A DNA stretch of 64,000 nt. Source: Kaistia soli DSM 19436. Lineage in GTDB: Bacteria; Pseudomonadota; Alphaproteobacteria; Rhizobiales; Kaistiaceae. Location: assembly GCF_900129325.1 (NCBI RefSeq), contig NZ_FQUP01000002.1, positions 1 through 64,000 of the forward strand, in the 5' to 3' direction. Under the pieces are notes generated by a model. The model was not told the origin of the DNA. It did no database searches and saw nothing but the letters and a program-made list of their open reading frames with translations. Below are positions 1 to 9,142 of the stretch, in pieces (within the stretch, counting starts at the first letter, position 1; the number at the start of each line of letters is the position of its first letter). Made by a program: the position numbers and the translations under genes.

Positions 1-542
1 GTGCTCGATGCGATCACCCGCAAAGCGGCGTCAAGGAACAGAAGCGGTTCGTTCGAAGACGCGATGACTGCGAGCGTGCTGGCCGCTTCAATATGGTCTG
101 GAATGGAGTGTGACATGCTTAGGCCCTCAGGGGCCGGAGGCTCGCGAAGCGAAGCCATAGCTCGGCAATTCTCGGCGCCCGATCCTGGGATCGGGCCATC
201 ATGCAAGACGTTATCACGTCTTGTCCCGTCCGCGGCTGTCATTGTCACGGCATGACCGCTGCAATTCTCATCGCAATGTCCGGGTTCTGGGTGCTGCGTC
301 TCTCCGGGTGCTCGAGTGAGAGCGTTGAGCCTGGCGGCCCATGGGAGTGGGCGATTGCGATGGACCGGCGGGCGTTGCAAGTCGCTGCGGAAAACTGCCC
401 CGCCGAATTGATCTCACATGTGCTCCAATTCTTTCGCGGATGTCGGAACGAACATCTCCGGGAGCCCGTTGGTTTAGTATCGCCCGCACTCGATGGCATC
501 GACGCTAGCGCCTGGTAAAGGCGGCGATGGACAAGGAACACC
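1..542. other. No confident gene at the left edge
   Basis: This stretch holds open frames on both strands, but none has a recognisable domain, a convincing ribosome binding site or a protein-like composition. The frame open from base 1 to 255 could be the tail of a gene cut by the window edge, but its translation shows no family I recognise. The last bases carry the ribosome binding site (around 530-540) of the gene that starts at 543. Confidence 0.5.
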
Positions 543-929
543 ATGTTGAGAATGAATGCTCTCGCCGTGTTGATGGTCGCCATCGCGGGCCTTTCTTCCG
601 CGGAAGCGAAGACCGTCGAGCCGGTCAAGATCGTGAAGACGCAGAATGGCCGTGTCCTGGCCGATCCAAAGGGCATGACGCTCTACACCTTCGACAAGGA
701 CCACATGGGCAGGTCGGAATGCACCCTGCTCTGCGCCGCGGTCTGGCCGCCGCTCATGGCGACGAAAGGCCAGAAGCCGTCGGACGCCTGGACGCTGGTG
801 AAGCGCGCCAATGGTTCGATGCAATGGGCCTACAAAGGCAGGCCTCTCTACACATACCGCGTCGACATGAAGCCCGGGGACATCTCGGGCGAAGGCGTCG
901 AGGGCGAGTGGCATATCGCCAAGCCCTGA
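543..929 (+). CDS. Secreted COG4315-type lipoprotein-repeat protein
   Basis: The product is 128 residues and begins with a Sec signal peptide that probably ends after the SAEA stretch near residue 22. The mature part carries the PF03640 repeat signature: a TLYTFDKD motif near residue 50 and a second copy, PLYTYRVD, near residue 105, with a two-cysteine segment (CTLLCAAVWPPL) between them. Proteins of this family are small periplasmic or surface proteins of unknown biochemical role, often annotated as predicted lipoproteins. There is no lipobox cysteine at the predicted cleavage site, so it is likely soluble. It stands before a small membrane protein and a desaturase and may belong to a general stress or envelope set. 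The family call is firm; the function is unknown. Confidence 0.75.
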   Translation: MLRMNALAVLMVAIAGLSSAEAKTVEPVKIVKTQNGRVLADPKGMTLYTFDKDHMGRSECTLLCAAVWPPLMATKGQKPSDAWTLVKRANGSMQWAYKGRPLYTYRVDMKPGDISGEGVEGEWHIAKP

Positions 930-1053
930 ATATGACCGTGGGGTGGCACCGATGCGCCGCCCCCCTGCTTCGCTTCGGCTTCGAGAGGCGATGGGTCCGC
1001 TGCCTCCATTCCTGGGAAGTCCCGCGCGGAATGGCGCCCAAGGAGGGCTTGAT

Positions 1054-1215
1054 ATGTCTCTGATCCTGCTGGTCATAGTGCTGATCGTCATCTTTGGCGG
1101 CGGCGGAGGATATTACGGCTACAGCCGCTATGGTGGGCGCGGGCTGGGCGGCGTCCTTGGCATTGTCCTGATCATCCTGATCCTGGTCTGGCTGTTCGGC
1201 GGCGTGCGCATCTGA
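1054..1215 (+). CDS. Small DUF3309-like membrane protein
   Basis: This 53-residue protein consists of two hydrophobic helices (about residues 2-15 and 33-50) separated by a glycine, tyrosine and arginine rich loop (YYGYSRYGGRG). This layout matches the DUF3309 family of tiny alphaproteobacterial membrane proteins, whose function is not known. I chose the ATG at 1054 because AGGAGGG at 1041-1047 lies at ideal distance; the longer open frame from 943 would add a basic, low-quality N-terminus. The gene ends 25 bases before the desaturase and may be co-transcribed with it. Confidence 0.65.
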   Translation: MSLILLVIVLIVIFGGGGGYYGYSRYGGRGLGGVLGIVLIILILVWLFGGVRI

Positions 1216-1240
1216 ACCCTTGCCACAACAGGTCCGGACC

Positions 1241-2266
1241 ATGTCGGCGAACCATACGGCCACAATGATCTCGGCGGGCGAACTTGCCCGCTATCGCGCC
1301 CCCTCGCTCCGCCGCAGCCTGTTCGAGCTATCGATAACCGCTGTCCCGCTGGTGCTGCTCTGGGCGCTGATGTGGTCGCTGCTCTCCGTCAGCTATTGGC
1401 TAAGCCTTTTGCTGGCGGTGCCTGCCGCGGCCTTCCTCATGCGCCTCTTCATGCTCCAGCATGATTGCGGCCATGGCGCGCTGTTTGCTAATCGCGCGGC
1501 GAATGACTGGGTCGGCCGCAGCATCGGCGTGGTGACGCTCACGCCCTATGGCTTCTGGCGGCGAACGCACGCCGTGCATCACGCGGCGGTCGGAAATCTC
1601 GACAAGCGCGGCATCGGCGACATCGAAACGCTCACGGTCGCCGAATATGCTGCGCTAACTCCAGGTGCACGGCGGCGCTACCGGATCTACCGGCATCCGC
1701 TGGTGATCTTCGGCCTTGTCCCGGCCTATCTCTTCCTGCTGCACTACCGTTTGCCGGTCGGGTTGATGCGGGCCGGCAAGGCGCCATGGATCAGCACCAT
1801 GGGCACCAATGCGGCGATCGCCGCCCTTGTGCTTGGCCTGATCTGGCTGGTTGGTCTTGGTCCCTTCGTCCTCATACAAGGACCGGTGATCCTCATCGCC
1901 GCGTCGATCGCCATGTGGTTCTTCTATGTCCAGCACCAGTTCGAGGACACGCGCTGGGTGCATGCGACGGGCTGGGACTTCCAGGAAGCCGCGCTGCAGG
2001 GCAGCTCGCACTACGAACTTCCCTCGGCGCTGGCCTGGTTCACCGGCAATATCGGCGTGCATCATGTGCATCACCTCTCCAGCCGGATTCCGTTCTATCG
2101 CCTGAGCGAGGTGATGGCCGACCATCCGGAACTTGCCGGTATCGGCCGACTGACCTTCCGCGAGAGCTTTCGATGCGCCAACCTTGCCCTATGGGATGAA
2201 GAAGAACAAAAATTGATTTCTTTCAAGCATTTCGAGACAAGGCAAGATCTCCGAAGCGGCCTTTGA
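1241..2266 (+). CDS. Membrane fatty-acid desaturase
   Basis: This 341-residue integral membrane di-iron desaturase introduces a double bond into acyl chains of membrane lipids. The three histidine boxes of the family are present: HDCGH near residue 75, HAVHH near 108 and HHVHH near 272. Hydrophobic pairs at residues 25-65 and 180-235 supply the four-helix membrane anchor. The layout fits COG3239-type omega-6/omega-3 desaturases. I prefer ATG 1241 over the upstream TTG at 1220; ATG 1265 is also possible. No electron-donor gene lies beside it. The regiospecificity cannot be read from sequence alone. Confidence 0.85.
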   Translation: MSANHTATMISAGELARYRAPSLRRSLFELSITAVPLVLLWALMWSLLSVSYWLSLLLAVPAAAFLMRLFMLQHDCGHGALFANRAANDWVGRSIGVVTLTPYGFWRRTHAVHHAAVGNLDKRGIGDIETLTVAEYAALTPGARRRYRIYRHPLVIFGLVPAYLFLLHYRLPVGLMRAGKAPWISTMGTNAAIAALVLGLIWLVGLGPFVLIQGPVILIAASIAMWFFYVQHQFEDTRWVHATGWDFQEAALQGSSHYELPSALAWFTGNIGVHHVHHLSSRIPFYRLSEVMADHPELAGIGRLTFRESFRCANLALWDEEEQKLISFKHFETRQDLRSGL

Positions 2267-2502
2267 GCCCTTCTAACTCTATTGATCATCCTAATCGGCG
2301 CGCCCGAAGTCATGGCCGAGCGACGCAGCATCATGCTGTCCAACGCGGCGCGGTTCCATAGCGAGTTCTTGCCGCCTCGCAGCTAAGCGGGCAAGCCAGG
2401 ACCTCTCCTCGTTCCCGTGTCGAAGCGGTCATTGCAGTCATGCAGTGACCGCTCGGCCATGTCATCCGCCTATTACGTTGGCTCGTCGCGCCTTTGGATC
2501 CG

Positions 2503-3396
2503 CTAATGGTCGACATAGGCCGCCAATTCGTCCGGCGTCCCCTTGGGAAAGGCCTGCTTCAAGTGATCGAGGAAAGCGGCCACGCGCGCGCTTAACAACC
2601 GGCGCGACGGATAGAGCGTCCACAAGGTGATCTCAGGAGCCTCGACATCACCCCAATGCACCAGCCGGCCAGCAGCCAGATCGTGGCTGACGAGCGATAT
2701 GGGCAGGCGCGCCGCGCCGATGCCGGTACGAACGGCATCGCGGACCATGATCATCGAAGACAGATGCAGAATTGGATCGACCGCGATACTGACGCCTCCG
2801 TTGGACGACTTGGTCTGCCAGGCGGTGGCCCGGTCGCTGGTCACGCGCACAACTGCCGGGACAGGCACGCCCTCCATCGGACGAGGTAGGTTCGGACTGG
2901 CGACAACCACCAAACTGTCGCGAAGAAAAGCTCGACCGACCAAAGTTTCATTGGGTTTCGGATTGACTCGGATGACGAGGTCATAGGCCTCTTCGACCAT
3001 GTCGACCTCCCGGTCTTCCGTCGTCACTTCGAGGTGCACTTCAGGATATTTCATCCCGAATTCCGCCGCCAACCTCCCCATCGCCGTTTGCGAGAACAAG
3101 AGCGGCGAGCTGATGCGCAACCGGCCACGAGGACTGCCGCCCCCTGACGCGATGGCCGCGGCCGTCTCGTCCAGTTCGGTGAGCAATTGCCCGGTACGCT
3201 CAAAGAGCGCGCGTCCTTCCTCGGTCAGCTTGAGCAGCCTGCCGCCCCGCTCGAACAGCCGAAGCTCCAGGCTCGCCTCCAGCTCGCTCACGCGGCGGGA
3301 CAGGGTTGCCTTGGGCCGACCGGCAGCGCGGGCGGCCTTTCCGAAGCCGCCATGACGAGCGACCAGATTGAAGTCGGCGAGCGCAAGAAGATCCAT
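2503..3396 (-). CDS. LysR-family transcriptional regulator
   Basis: The product is 297 residues, normal for the family. An N-terminal winged helix (residues 1-60; GKAARAAGRPKATLSRRVSELE) is followed by a LysR substrate-binding domain from about residue 88 to the end. The ATG at 3396 follows an AGGTGG ribosome binding site; a GTG at 3405 is the alternative. It is divergent from the NmrA-like gene at 3498, with 101 bases between the starts, the usual arrangement for a LysR protein that controls both itself and its neighbour. The effector is unknown. The domain layout resembles CrgA/DmlR-type regulators that often sit beside quinone or aldehyde reductases. Confidence 0.88.
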   Translation of the reverse strand: MDLLALADFNLVARHGGFGKAARAAGRPKATLSRRVSELEASLELRLFERGGRLLKLTEEGRALFERTGQLLTELDETAAAIASGGGSPRGRLRISSPLLFSQTAMGRLAAEFGMKYPEVHLEVTTEDREVDMVEEAYDLVIRVNPKPNETLVGRAFLRDSLVVVASPNLPRPMEGVPVPAVVRVTSDRATAWQTKSSNGGVSIAVDPILHLSSMIMVRDAVRTGIGAARLPISLVSHDLAAGRLVHWGDVEAPEITLWTLYPSRRLLSARVAAFLDHLKQAFPKGTPDELAAYVDH

Positions 3397-3497
3397 TCGT
3401 TCCACCTGTGAGACGATGGGTCCAGATATACGGTCTATTGCACTGGACGTGGACCATTAAATTCAGGGCGTCTTCTATCGAACCCGGAGAGATTCAG

Positions 3498-4376
3498 ATG
3501 ACCATCCTCGTTACCGGTGCCAACGGCACTGTCGGCCGCCAAGTCGTCGAACAGCTCAGCAAGCGGGGCGCCGATATACGCGCCCTGGTTCGTGATCCTG
3601 CCAAGGCGAACTTTCCGGAAGGCGTTACCGTCGTTCAGGGCGACTTCCTTGACGTTGATGCCGTGCGGAACGCCATGGAAGGCGTTTCCACGCTCTTCCT
3701 GCTCAATGCCGTGTCACCGGATGAATTCACCCAAGCGCTGATTGCGCTCAATGTGGCCCGCGCCGCCAGCGTCAACAAGCTCGTCTACCTGTCGGTGATC
3801 CACAGCGATCTCTATGTGAATGTGCCCCACTTTGCCGGCAAATTCGGCGTGGAGCGGATGATCGAGCGGATGGGCTTCGAGGCCACGATCCTGCGTCCGG
3901 CCTATTTCATCAACAATGACCTGACGATCACCGACGTCGTGCTCGGTCATGGCGTCTATCCCATGCCGGTGGGCGGCAAGGGCCTCGCAATGATCGATAG
4001 CCGCGACATCGGCGAAATCGCCGCGATCGAGCTTATGCGCCGCGAAACGAGCGCTGAGAGCCTTCCTATCGAGCGGATCAATCTCGTCGGCCCTGAGACG
4101 CTGACAGGCGCCAGCATCGCCGCCATATGGTCGGACGTGCTGGATCGCAAGGTCATCTATGGCGGCGACGATACCGCCGGCTTCGAGCAGAGCCTGCGGG
4201 CCTTCATGCCGGGTTGGATGGCCTTCGACATGCGCCTGATGAGTGAGCGCTTCCTGACCGATGGCATGCTGCCCGAGACGGGCGACGCCGAGCGCTTGAC
4301 CGCATTGCTCGGCCGTCCCCTCCGCTGCTATCGGGACTTCGCAAACGAGATCGCCGCCGCTGCCGGGACGATCTGA
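3498..4376 (+). CDS. NmrA-like NAD(P)-binding oxidoreductase
   Basis: This 292-residue atypical short-chain dehydrogenase opens with a Rossmann glycine motif, VTGANGTVGRQV (residues 5-16), followed by an NADP-type basic loop (RALVRDPAKA). The catalytic Tyr-x-x-x-Lys of classical SDRs is not evident, as expected for NmrA/HSCARG-type proteins and QorB-like quinone oxidoreductases. The ATG at 3498 is placed just after a GGAGAG ribosome binding site; the longer open frame to 3408 runs through the promoter. It is divergent from a LysR gene that probably regulates it. The likely role is reduction of a quinone or related electrophile, but the substrate is not known. Confidence 0.8.
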   Translation: MTILVTGANGTVGRQVVEQLSKRGADIRALVRDPAKANFPEGVTVVQGDFLDVDAVRNAMEGVSTLFLLNAVSPDEFTQALIALNVARAASVNKLVYLSVIHSDLYVNVPHFAGKFGVERMIERMGFEATILRPAYFINNDLTITDVVLGHGVYPMPVGGKGLAMIDSRDIGEIAAIELMRRETSAESLPIERINLVGPETLTGASIAAIWSDVLDRKVIYGGDDTAGFEQSLRAFMPGWMAFDMRLMSERFLTDGMLPETGDAERLTALLGRPLRCYRDFANEIAAAAGTI

Positions 4377-4623
4377 ACGACTCATCGGCATGACGGACTG
4401 ACGCTTAGCCTGACCGGCGGGAGGCAGGACACGGCATGCCGCAACCGACGGCGGAGCTGTCGCTGTTCGAAGATGAACAATAGTCGTCAATGCAAAACGG
4501 ACGGTATCCGCTCCTGCGGATCCCCAGTTGGCGGGACGAGGCGAACGTCGCACCATGGATCGACGCAGATGTACGGCGGTAGGGGCCGAAGCTGGTCGAA
4601 CAAGAACTCGAGGGGAGTCGAAA

Positions 4624-6093
4624 ATGACGGATCGCGTTCTGATAGCCGGTGCCGGCCCGGTGGGGCTTACGATGGCACTCGAACTTTCGCGTTATGGCGT
4701 CCCGGTTCGCGTCATCGACAAGATCGCCGGGCCCTCCGACACCTCGCGCGCGGTCGCCATCTGGCCGCGGACGCTCGAACTGTTCGATCGTTCCGGCGTG
4801 ACGACGGACCTGATTGCGGTCGGCAACCGCGTGGTCGCAGCCAATATCTTTTCCGGCAAGAGCCAGATCGGCCAAATCCGGCTCAACGATATCGTCTCGC
4901 CTTTTCCCTTTGCGCTGATGACGCCGCAATACGAAACGGAAGGCGTGCTCCGCCGGCATCTCAAGTTGCGTGACGTCGAGCCACAATTCTCCACGGAGTT
5001 GACCGAGATCCAGCAGGATCTCGACGGCGTCACCGCGACGATGCGCGCCGCGGACGGGACGGAGACCACGGAACGCTTCGACTGGCTCGTCGCCTGCGAT
5101 GGCTCGCACAGCGTCGTGCGCCATCGGCTCGGCCTCGAATTCCAGGGCGATACGCTGGGGCTCGACTGGACGCAGGGCGATTTCCACCTGACCGGCATGC
5201 CGATCCCGTCGTCGGAACTTGCCATCTTCTTGCATCCCGAGGGCGCGCTGGTGTTCTTTCCGATGGCGCCGGATCGCTATCGCATCATAACCAGTCTTGG
5301 GCGCTCGACGGCGGTCGAGCCCGTTCCGCTCGACCTCGAAGCCTTCCAGAAGGTCATCGATCGCCGCGGACCGGGTGGCGTCACGCTGACCGGCACGGTA
5401 TGGACCAGCGCTTTCCGCATCAATGAACGGCAGGTCGGCGCCTACCGCTCGGGCCGGGTCTTCCTCGCCGGCGATGCCGCCCATGTGCATAGCCCGGCCG
5501 GCGGCCAGGGCATGAACACGGGGATGCAGGACGCGATCAACCTCGCGTGGAAGCTGGCTCTCGTCAGCCGGGGCATCTCCACGGCGCCAGAATTGCTCGA
5601 GAGCTACGATGCCGAACGCCGGCCAACCGGTGCCGAGGTCATCCGCGAATCGGGCAAGCTCACCAAGGCCGCGACGATAGAGAGCCACGCCCTGCAAGAT
5701 GTCCGCAATGTCGTGGCGCATTGGGTCCTTGGCCTGCCGGCCGCGCAGCACGCCGTCGCCGGGCTGATCACGGAGCTCGCCATCGCCTATCCGAAGAGCA
5801 TCCTCAACGGACCTTCGGGCGGCGACCGCGCAGGCTCCCGCGTATCACCGGTTGCTGGCGAGCCGCCTTATGGTGCGACAGATACACCCCGCTTCGGTCT
5901 TCACGGCTGCGGCGAAGGCGCCAAATCGCTGCTGTCACAATTCCCCACTCTGCTGGAGCACCAGCTTCGCGCCCCGCAGGCAGTGGGCCAGCTCACCCTT
6001 GTCCGGCCCGACGGCTATCTGGCGGCGTCCGTGCCGGAGGGAGATTGGCGGGAGATCGCCGCCTATCTGGCGCTGTTCGCAGCGCCAGCCTGA
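4624..6093 (+). CDS. FAD-dependent aromatic-type monooxygenase
   Basis: This 489-residue flavoprotein belongs to the PheA/MhpA/UbiH class. The FAD-binding fingerprint GAGPVGLTMALEL is at residues 6-18, the DG motif (WLVACDGSHSVVR) near residue 157, and the GD motif (LAGDAAHVHSPAGGQGMN) near residue 281. These motifs bind FAD and NAD(P)H for hydroxylation of phenolic or polyketide-like substrates. ATG 4624 follows GAGGGG; the upstream extension to 4528 is arginine rich and unlikely. No ring-cleavage gene is nearby, so a detoxifying or tailoring role is as likely as an aromatic pathway. The C-terminal third is the thioredoxin-like region of the family, which is poorly conserved. Confidence 0.85.
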   Translation: MTDRVLIAGAGPVGLTMALELSRYGVPVRVIDKIAGPSDTSRAVAIWPRTLELFDRSGVTTDLIAVGNRVVAANIFSGKSQIGQIRLNDIVSPFPFALMTPQYETEGVLRRHLKLRDVEPQFSTELTEIQQDLDGVTATMRAADGTETTERFDWLVACDGSHSVVRHRLGLEFQGDTLGLDWTQGDFHLTGMPIPSSELAIFLHPEGALVFFPMAPDRYRIITSLGRSTAVEPVPLDLEAFQKVIDRRGPGGVTLTGTVWTSAFRINERQVGAYRSGRVFLAGDAAHVHSPAGGQGMNTGMQDAINLAWKLALVSRGISTAPELLESYDAERRPTGAEVIRESGKLTKAATIESHALQDVRNVVAHWVLGLPAAQHAVAGLITELAIAYPKSILNGPSGGDRAGSRVSPVAGEPPYGATDTPRFGLHGCGEGAKSLLSQFPTLLEHQLRAPQAVGQLTLVRPDGYLAASVPEGDWREIAAYLALFAAPA

Positions 6094-6293
6094 GCGGGCG
6101 CCGAAACAGGCATGAGCGACGCGGATTTCGTCGAGAACCGCCGGTCAGCCGTCGGATGCGTCGCTAAAGTCAGGCTGCTTGATAGCCAAAGCACAGCAGT
6201 TGCACGCCTGGCCCCGCAAGGCCGCAAGAGAGCTGACTTTACTATGGCGAAGCCGCCTGACAATCTGCGCGCCCACAGCCGACCGAGGACCCC

Positions 6294-7457
6294 TTGGAGC
6301 AAATCGAGACCGACGGAACCACTGCGGCCCTGACCGGCAGTGCACGCGCGGTTTTCCGTCGGCTGGTCGAGGATGGACCCTCGACCCGCCCGCAGATCGG
6401 CAACGCGCTGCATCTGTCACGCCCCACCATGTCGGCGGCGATCGCCGAACTCGAACGCCCGCGCTATGTCGAGATGATCGGCGCGGTCCAGGGATCGTTC
6501 GGCCGCAGCGCGGCCCAGTATCGAGTCGGAAGCGGTGCAGGACATGTCATCGCCGTCGACGCGGGATCGACGCATGTCCGCGTTCGGGTTTCAACGCTCG
6601 ACCGAAGGCTGCTCGCGAGCCGCATTCTCCGTCTTCCCGCCAGCCAGATCGCCATCAATGAAGAAGTCAGCCGCGCCGTCGCGGCAGAAGTGGCCGCCGC
6701 AAGGGCAGCCGCGCTGCCCGGTTGGGGGCCGCTGCGCGTCCTCGGCCTCGCTCTGCCGACCCGCGTCGTCGGCCTGGGCGGCGATGTGATCTCAACACGG
6801 CAAGAGGTGGTGTTTAGCGCATTCACGCCTCCTCCCGGGGTCACCCTGGTTCTCGAGAACAACGTCAATTGCGCCGCTGTCGCCGAGCAGCACTACGGCG
6901 CGGCACGGGGTGCTTCGGGCTTCGCCTATGTCCAGATCGGACTGAAGATCGGCATGGGGCTGGTGCTGGGCGACCAACTGATCCGCGGCCGCAACGGTGC
7001 CGCGGGCGAGATCGGCCATCTGAGCTTTCCCTTCGCGCCCGGCGCGAGCCCGGTGCCGGGAGAAGCCGAGCACTACTTGGGAACGGAAGCCTTCATCGGC
7101 CGCGTTCGAGCCGACTGGCCCGAAATTGCCGGCCCTTCGCCGATCGACACGGCGGAGCTTCTGTCGATGGCGGAGAGCGGCAACGCCGACGCTCTCCGTC
7201 ATGTCGAGCGGCACGCTTCGGACATCGGCGCCGTCGTCGCCACCTGCGTCAGCGTGGTCGATCCGGGGCTCGTCGTGCTGGGTGGTGGTCTCGGGGCATC
7301 GCCGCTGCTTCTGCCCGGCGTCCGCGAAGCCGCCAATCGCCTGTCCTACCCGGTCGAGATCCGCAACACGCTCCTCGGCACTGATGCGACCGTCATGGGG
7401 ATCGAACGCCTGGCGATCGAGGCGGCCATGACCCTTCTGATCGGCGAAGAGGCCTGA
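6294..7457 (+). CDS. ROK-family transcriptional regulator lacking the zinc motif
   Basis: The product is 387 residues. An N-terminal winged helix (about residues 12-75; RPQIGNALHLSRPTMSAA) precedes a ROK sugar-kinase-like domain with the family element RGRNGAAGEIGHLSF near residue 235. In most ROK proteins this element is followed at once by a CxCGxxGC zinc-binding motif. Here the following residues (PFAPGASPVPGEAEHYLG) contain no cysteine, so the zinc site is absent. The start is TTG 6294; later ATGs would cut into the helix-turn-helix. It lies directly upstream of, and in the same direction as, the sugar transporter operon at 7598 and is probably its repressor, through the palindrome at 7526-7546. 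Confidence 0.82.
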   Translation: MEQIETDGTTAALTGSARAVFRRLVEDGPSTRPQIGNALHLSRPTMSAAIAELERPRYVEMIGAVQGSFGRSAAQYRVGSGAGHVIAVDAGSTHVRVRVSTLDRRLLASRILRLPASQIAINEEVSRAVAAEVAAARAAALPGWGPLRVLGLALPTRVVGLGGDVISTRQEVVFSAFTPPPGVTLVLENNVNCAAVAEQHYGAARGASGFAYVQIGLKIGMGLVLGDQLIRGRNGAAGEIGHLSFPFAPGASPVPGEAEHYLGTEAFIGRVRADWPEIAGPSPIDTAELLSMAESGNADALRHVERHASDIGAVVATCVSVVDPGLVVLGGGLGASPLLLPGVREAANRLSYPVEIRNTLLGTDATVMGIERLAIEAAMTLLIGEEA

Positions 7458-7503
7458 GAGCCATCCACTCCGCGAAATCCGAGGCTCAGCTTCGATAATC
7501 CAC

Positions 7504-7546
7504 TTGACTGTTGAGCCGATAGTTTTGTTAGTTAACCTGCCTAACA
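7504..7546 (+). promoter_or_regulatory. Candidate promoter and ROK operator
   Basis: The -35-like element TTGACT (7504-7509) is followed by a weak -10 region around 7526-7532. An inverted repeat, TGTTAG (7526-7531) and CTAACA (7541-7546) with 9 bases between, overlaps that -10 region. It lies 52 bases before the start of the binding-protein gene. A dyad at this position would block transcription when bound, which suits the adjacent ROK regulator. The link between dyad and regulator is inference. Confidence 0.55.
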
Positions 7547-7597
7547 CAAAAACACCTTGCCATTGGCAAAGGCGCCAGGAACCAGCAGGAGCTAAGA

Positions 7598-8872
7598 TTG
7601 AGGAACCTCAATAAACTTCGATCCGGCGTGGCCGGACTCGTCGCACTGGGCATGATCGGATCGGCCGGCGCGGCCGCCGCCGAGGACGTGACGCTGCAAT
7701 ACTGGGTCTACTCCGACTTTGCGCAGGGAGAGGCGCTGGCGCTGCAGCAGGAATTCATCAAGGAATTCAGCGCCAAGCATCCCGGTGTGAAGATCGACAT
7801 CGTCGGCAAGGGCGACGACGATCTGACCGCTGGCCAAGTGGCGGGAGCCGCCAGCGGCCAGTTGCCCGACGTGTTCATGAACGCCCAGTCGGTCGGCGCT
7901 CAGCTGGTCGAAGTCGGCGCGCTCGACAATCTCTATTCCAAGTGGATGGCGATGCCCGAAGAGTATCGGGCCCAGTTCGATGCCGAAGCGCTGAAGGGCT
8001 GCATGCCCAAGCCGGACGAACTGTACTGCCTTCCCTATACAGGCTTCGGGTCGCTGCTGTTTCGCAATCTCACCGTTCTGGAAAAGGCCGGCATCGACAC
8101 GTCGAAGCCGCCGGCAACCTGGGCCGAATGGTTCGACCAGATGAAGAAGGTGAAAGCAGCCGGGCTCTACGCGATTCCGGATGACACGCTGGTCTTCAAC
8201 TCGGTTGCAGAAATCTATGCGACCTCAGGCGGCAACGACAGCTGGGGCTTCGACTGGGCGAACCGCAAGACCCGCATCGATCCGGCGATCATGACGACGG
8301 TGCTGCAGAAGTTCGTCGACATGAAGGATCTGAACAGCAGCACGAGCCGCAACGATCAGGCAACAAAAGACCTGTTCATCTCGAACCAGCTCGCCTTTCA
8401 CAATATCGGCCCTTGGGTCAACCCGACCTATGAAGAGGCCGCCAAGACCAGCGGGCTGAAATACGATTTCGTTCTGATCCCCGGCGACACCGCCGGCAAG
8501 ACGGGCGGCATCCGCAGCTATGAAATGATCGGCGTCGCGCCCGGCCCGCATGCGGATCTGGCGTTCGAATTTGCAGCCTTCATCACCGAGAAGAGCCAGA
8601 TGGCGCGGTGGGCCAAGCTGCTGTCGCGCTACAACGCGAATGCCGCGGCCATGGCTGAGCCCGATGTGTCAGCCCTGCCGCTGATCAAGCTCTCCGTCGA
8701 CGCCGCTCATGGCGCGATGGATGTCGCGGCGCCCTACTTCGTGGACTCGGTGCCCAGCTGCTACAATTCGACTGTCACCGACATCGCCGCTGCGACCGCC
8801 GATGGGGAATACACCCCCGAAGCCGGCGCCAAGGAGATGATCAGCCAGCTGAATGCCTGCCTCGCGCAGTAG
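7598..8872 (+). CDS. CUT1 ABC transporter sugar-binding protein (system 1)
   Basis: This 424-residue periplasmic solute-binding protein has a Sec signal peptide ending near residue 28 (GSAGAAAAED). The start is TTG 7598, preceded by AGGAGCTAAG. The mature protein has the family-1 binding-protein fold: a beta strand with VTLQYWVYSDF at the start of lobe 1 and YCLPYTGFGSLLFRN in the ligand cleft. It delivers an oligosaccharide or amino sugar to the permeases encoded downstream. It is the first gene of an operon with two permeases, an ATPase, a kinase, a SIS protein and a DSD1-type enzyme. The ligand is not readable from sequence; the enzymes suggest an amino sugar. Confidence 0.88.
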   Translation: MRNLNKLRSGVAGLVALGMIGSAGAAAAEDVTLQYWVYSDFAQGEALALQQEFIKEFSAKHPGVKIDIVGKGDDDLTAGQVAGAASGQLPDVFMNAQSVGAQLVEVGALDNLYSKWMAMPEEYRAQFDAEALKGCMPKPDELYCLPYTGFGSLLFRNLTVLEKAGIDTSKPPATWAEWFDQMKKVKAAGLYAIPDDTLVFNSVAEIYATSGGNDSWGFDWANRKTRIDPAIMTTVLQKFVDMKDLNSSTSRNDQATKDLFISNQLAFHNIGPWVNPTYEEAAKTSGLKYDFVLIPGDTAGKTGGIRSYEMIGVAPGPHADLAFEFAAFITEKSQMARWAKLLSRYNANAAAMAEPDVSALPLIKLSVDAAHGAMDVAAPYFVDSVPSCYNSTVTDIAAATADGEYTPEAGAKEMISQLNACLAQ

Positions 8873-8903
8873 TTCAGGCGAGACTCGGTCGGCCGAAACG
8901 GCT

Positions 8904-8925
8904 TCTGGCGCGCGATAGCGCCAGA
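8904..8925 (+). other. Intercistronic hairpin 1 after binding-protein gene
   Basis: A perfect 8-bp stem, TCTGGCGC (8904-8911) with GCGCCAGA (8918-8925), encloses a 6-base loop. It lies 31 bases after the stop of the binding-protein gene, inside a 270-base non-coding spacer. There is no following T run, so it is more likely an RNA-stability element or partial attenuator than a full terminator. Confidence 0.6.
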
Positions 8926-9099
8926 GCTGCCGCCTTGGGCAGCCAATGGTGGTGCGTCCGCCGGCTCTGTCGAACCGAACAGGGCACAGTCACATCGCCG
9001 CGCCCGCTCTATGGCTCGGCTCTCGATGTCAGCTCGACTGCAATGCAAGGCATCGTCGAGAATGCGCCCGGAGCAGCACTCCCTGCCTTCGCGAACACG

Positions 9100-9124
9100 C
9101 TGCGGCCGGCCGGATCGGCCGCAG
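9100..9124 (+). other. Intercistronic hairpin 2 before permease gene
   Basis: A perfect 9-bp stem, CTGCGGCCG (9100-9108) with CGGCCGCAG (9116-9124), encloses a 7-base loop and ends 18 bases before the permease ATG. It sits close to the ribosome binding site of that gene and could also affect its translation. The rest of the 8873-9142 spacer holds no gene I can support. Confidence 0.55.
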
Positions 9125-9142
9125 TCCTGAAACGGAGCGCCC

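Noticed and set aside
1-255. Open frame at the left window edge
   Set aside because: No family, no ribosome binding site visible and an unconvincing composition; it could be a cut gene, but I cannot support it.
3714-5751. Overlapping minus-strand open frames opposite the NmrA-like and FAD monooxygenase genes
   Set aside because: No domains, no ribosome binding sites, and both plus-strand genes carry full cofactor motifs.
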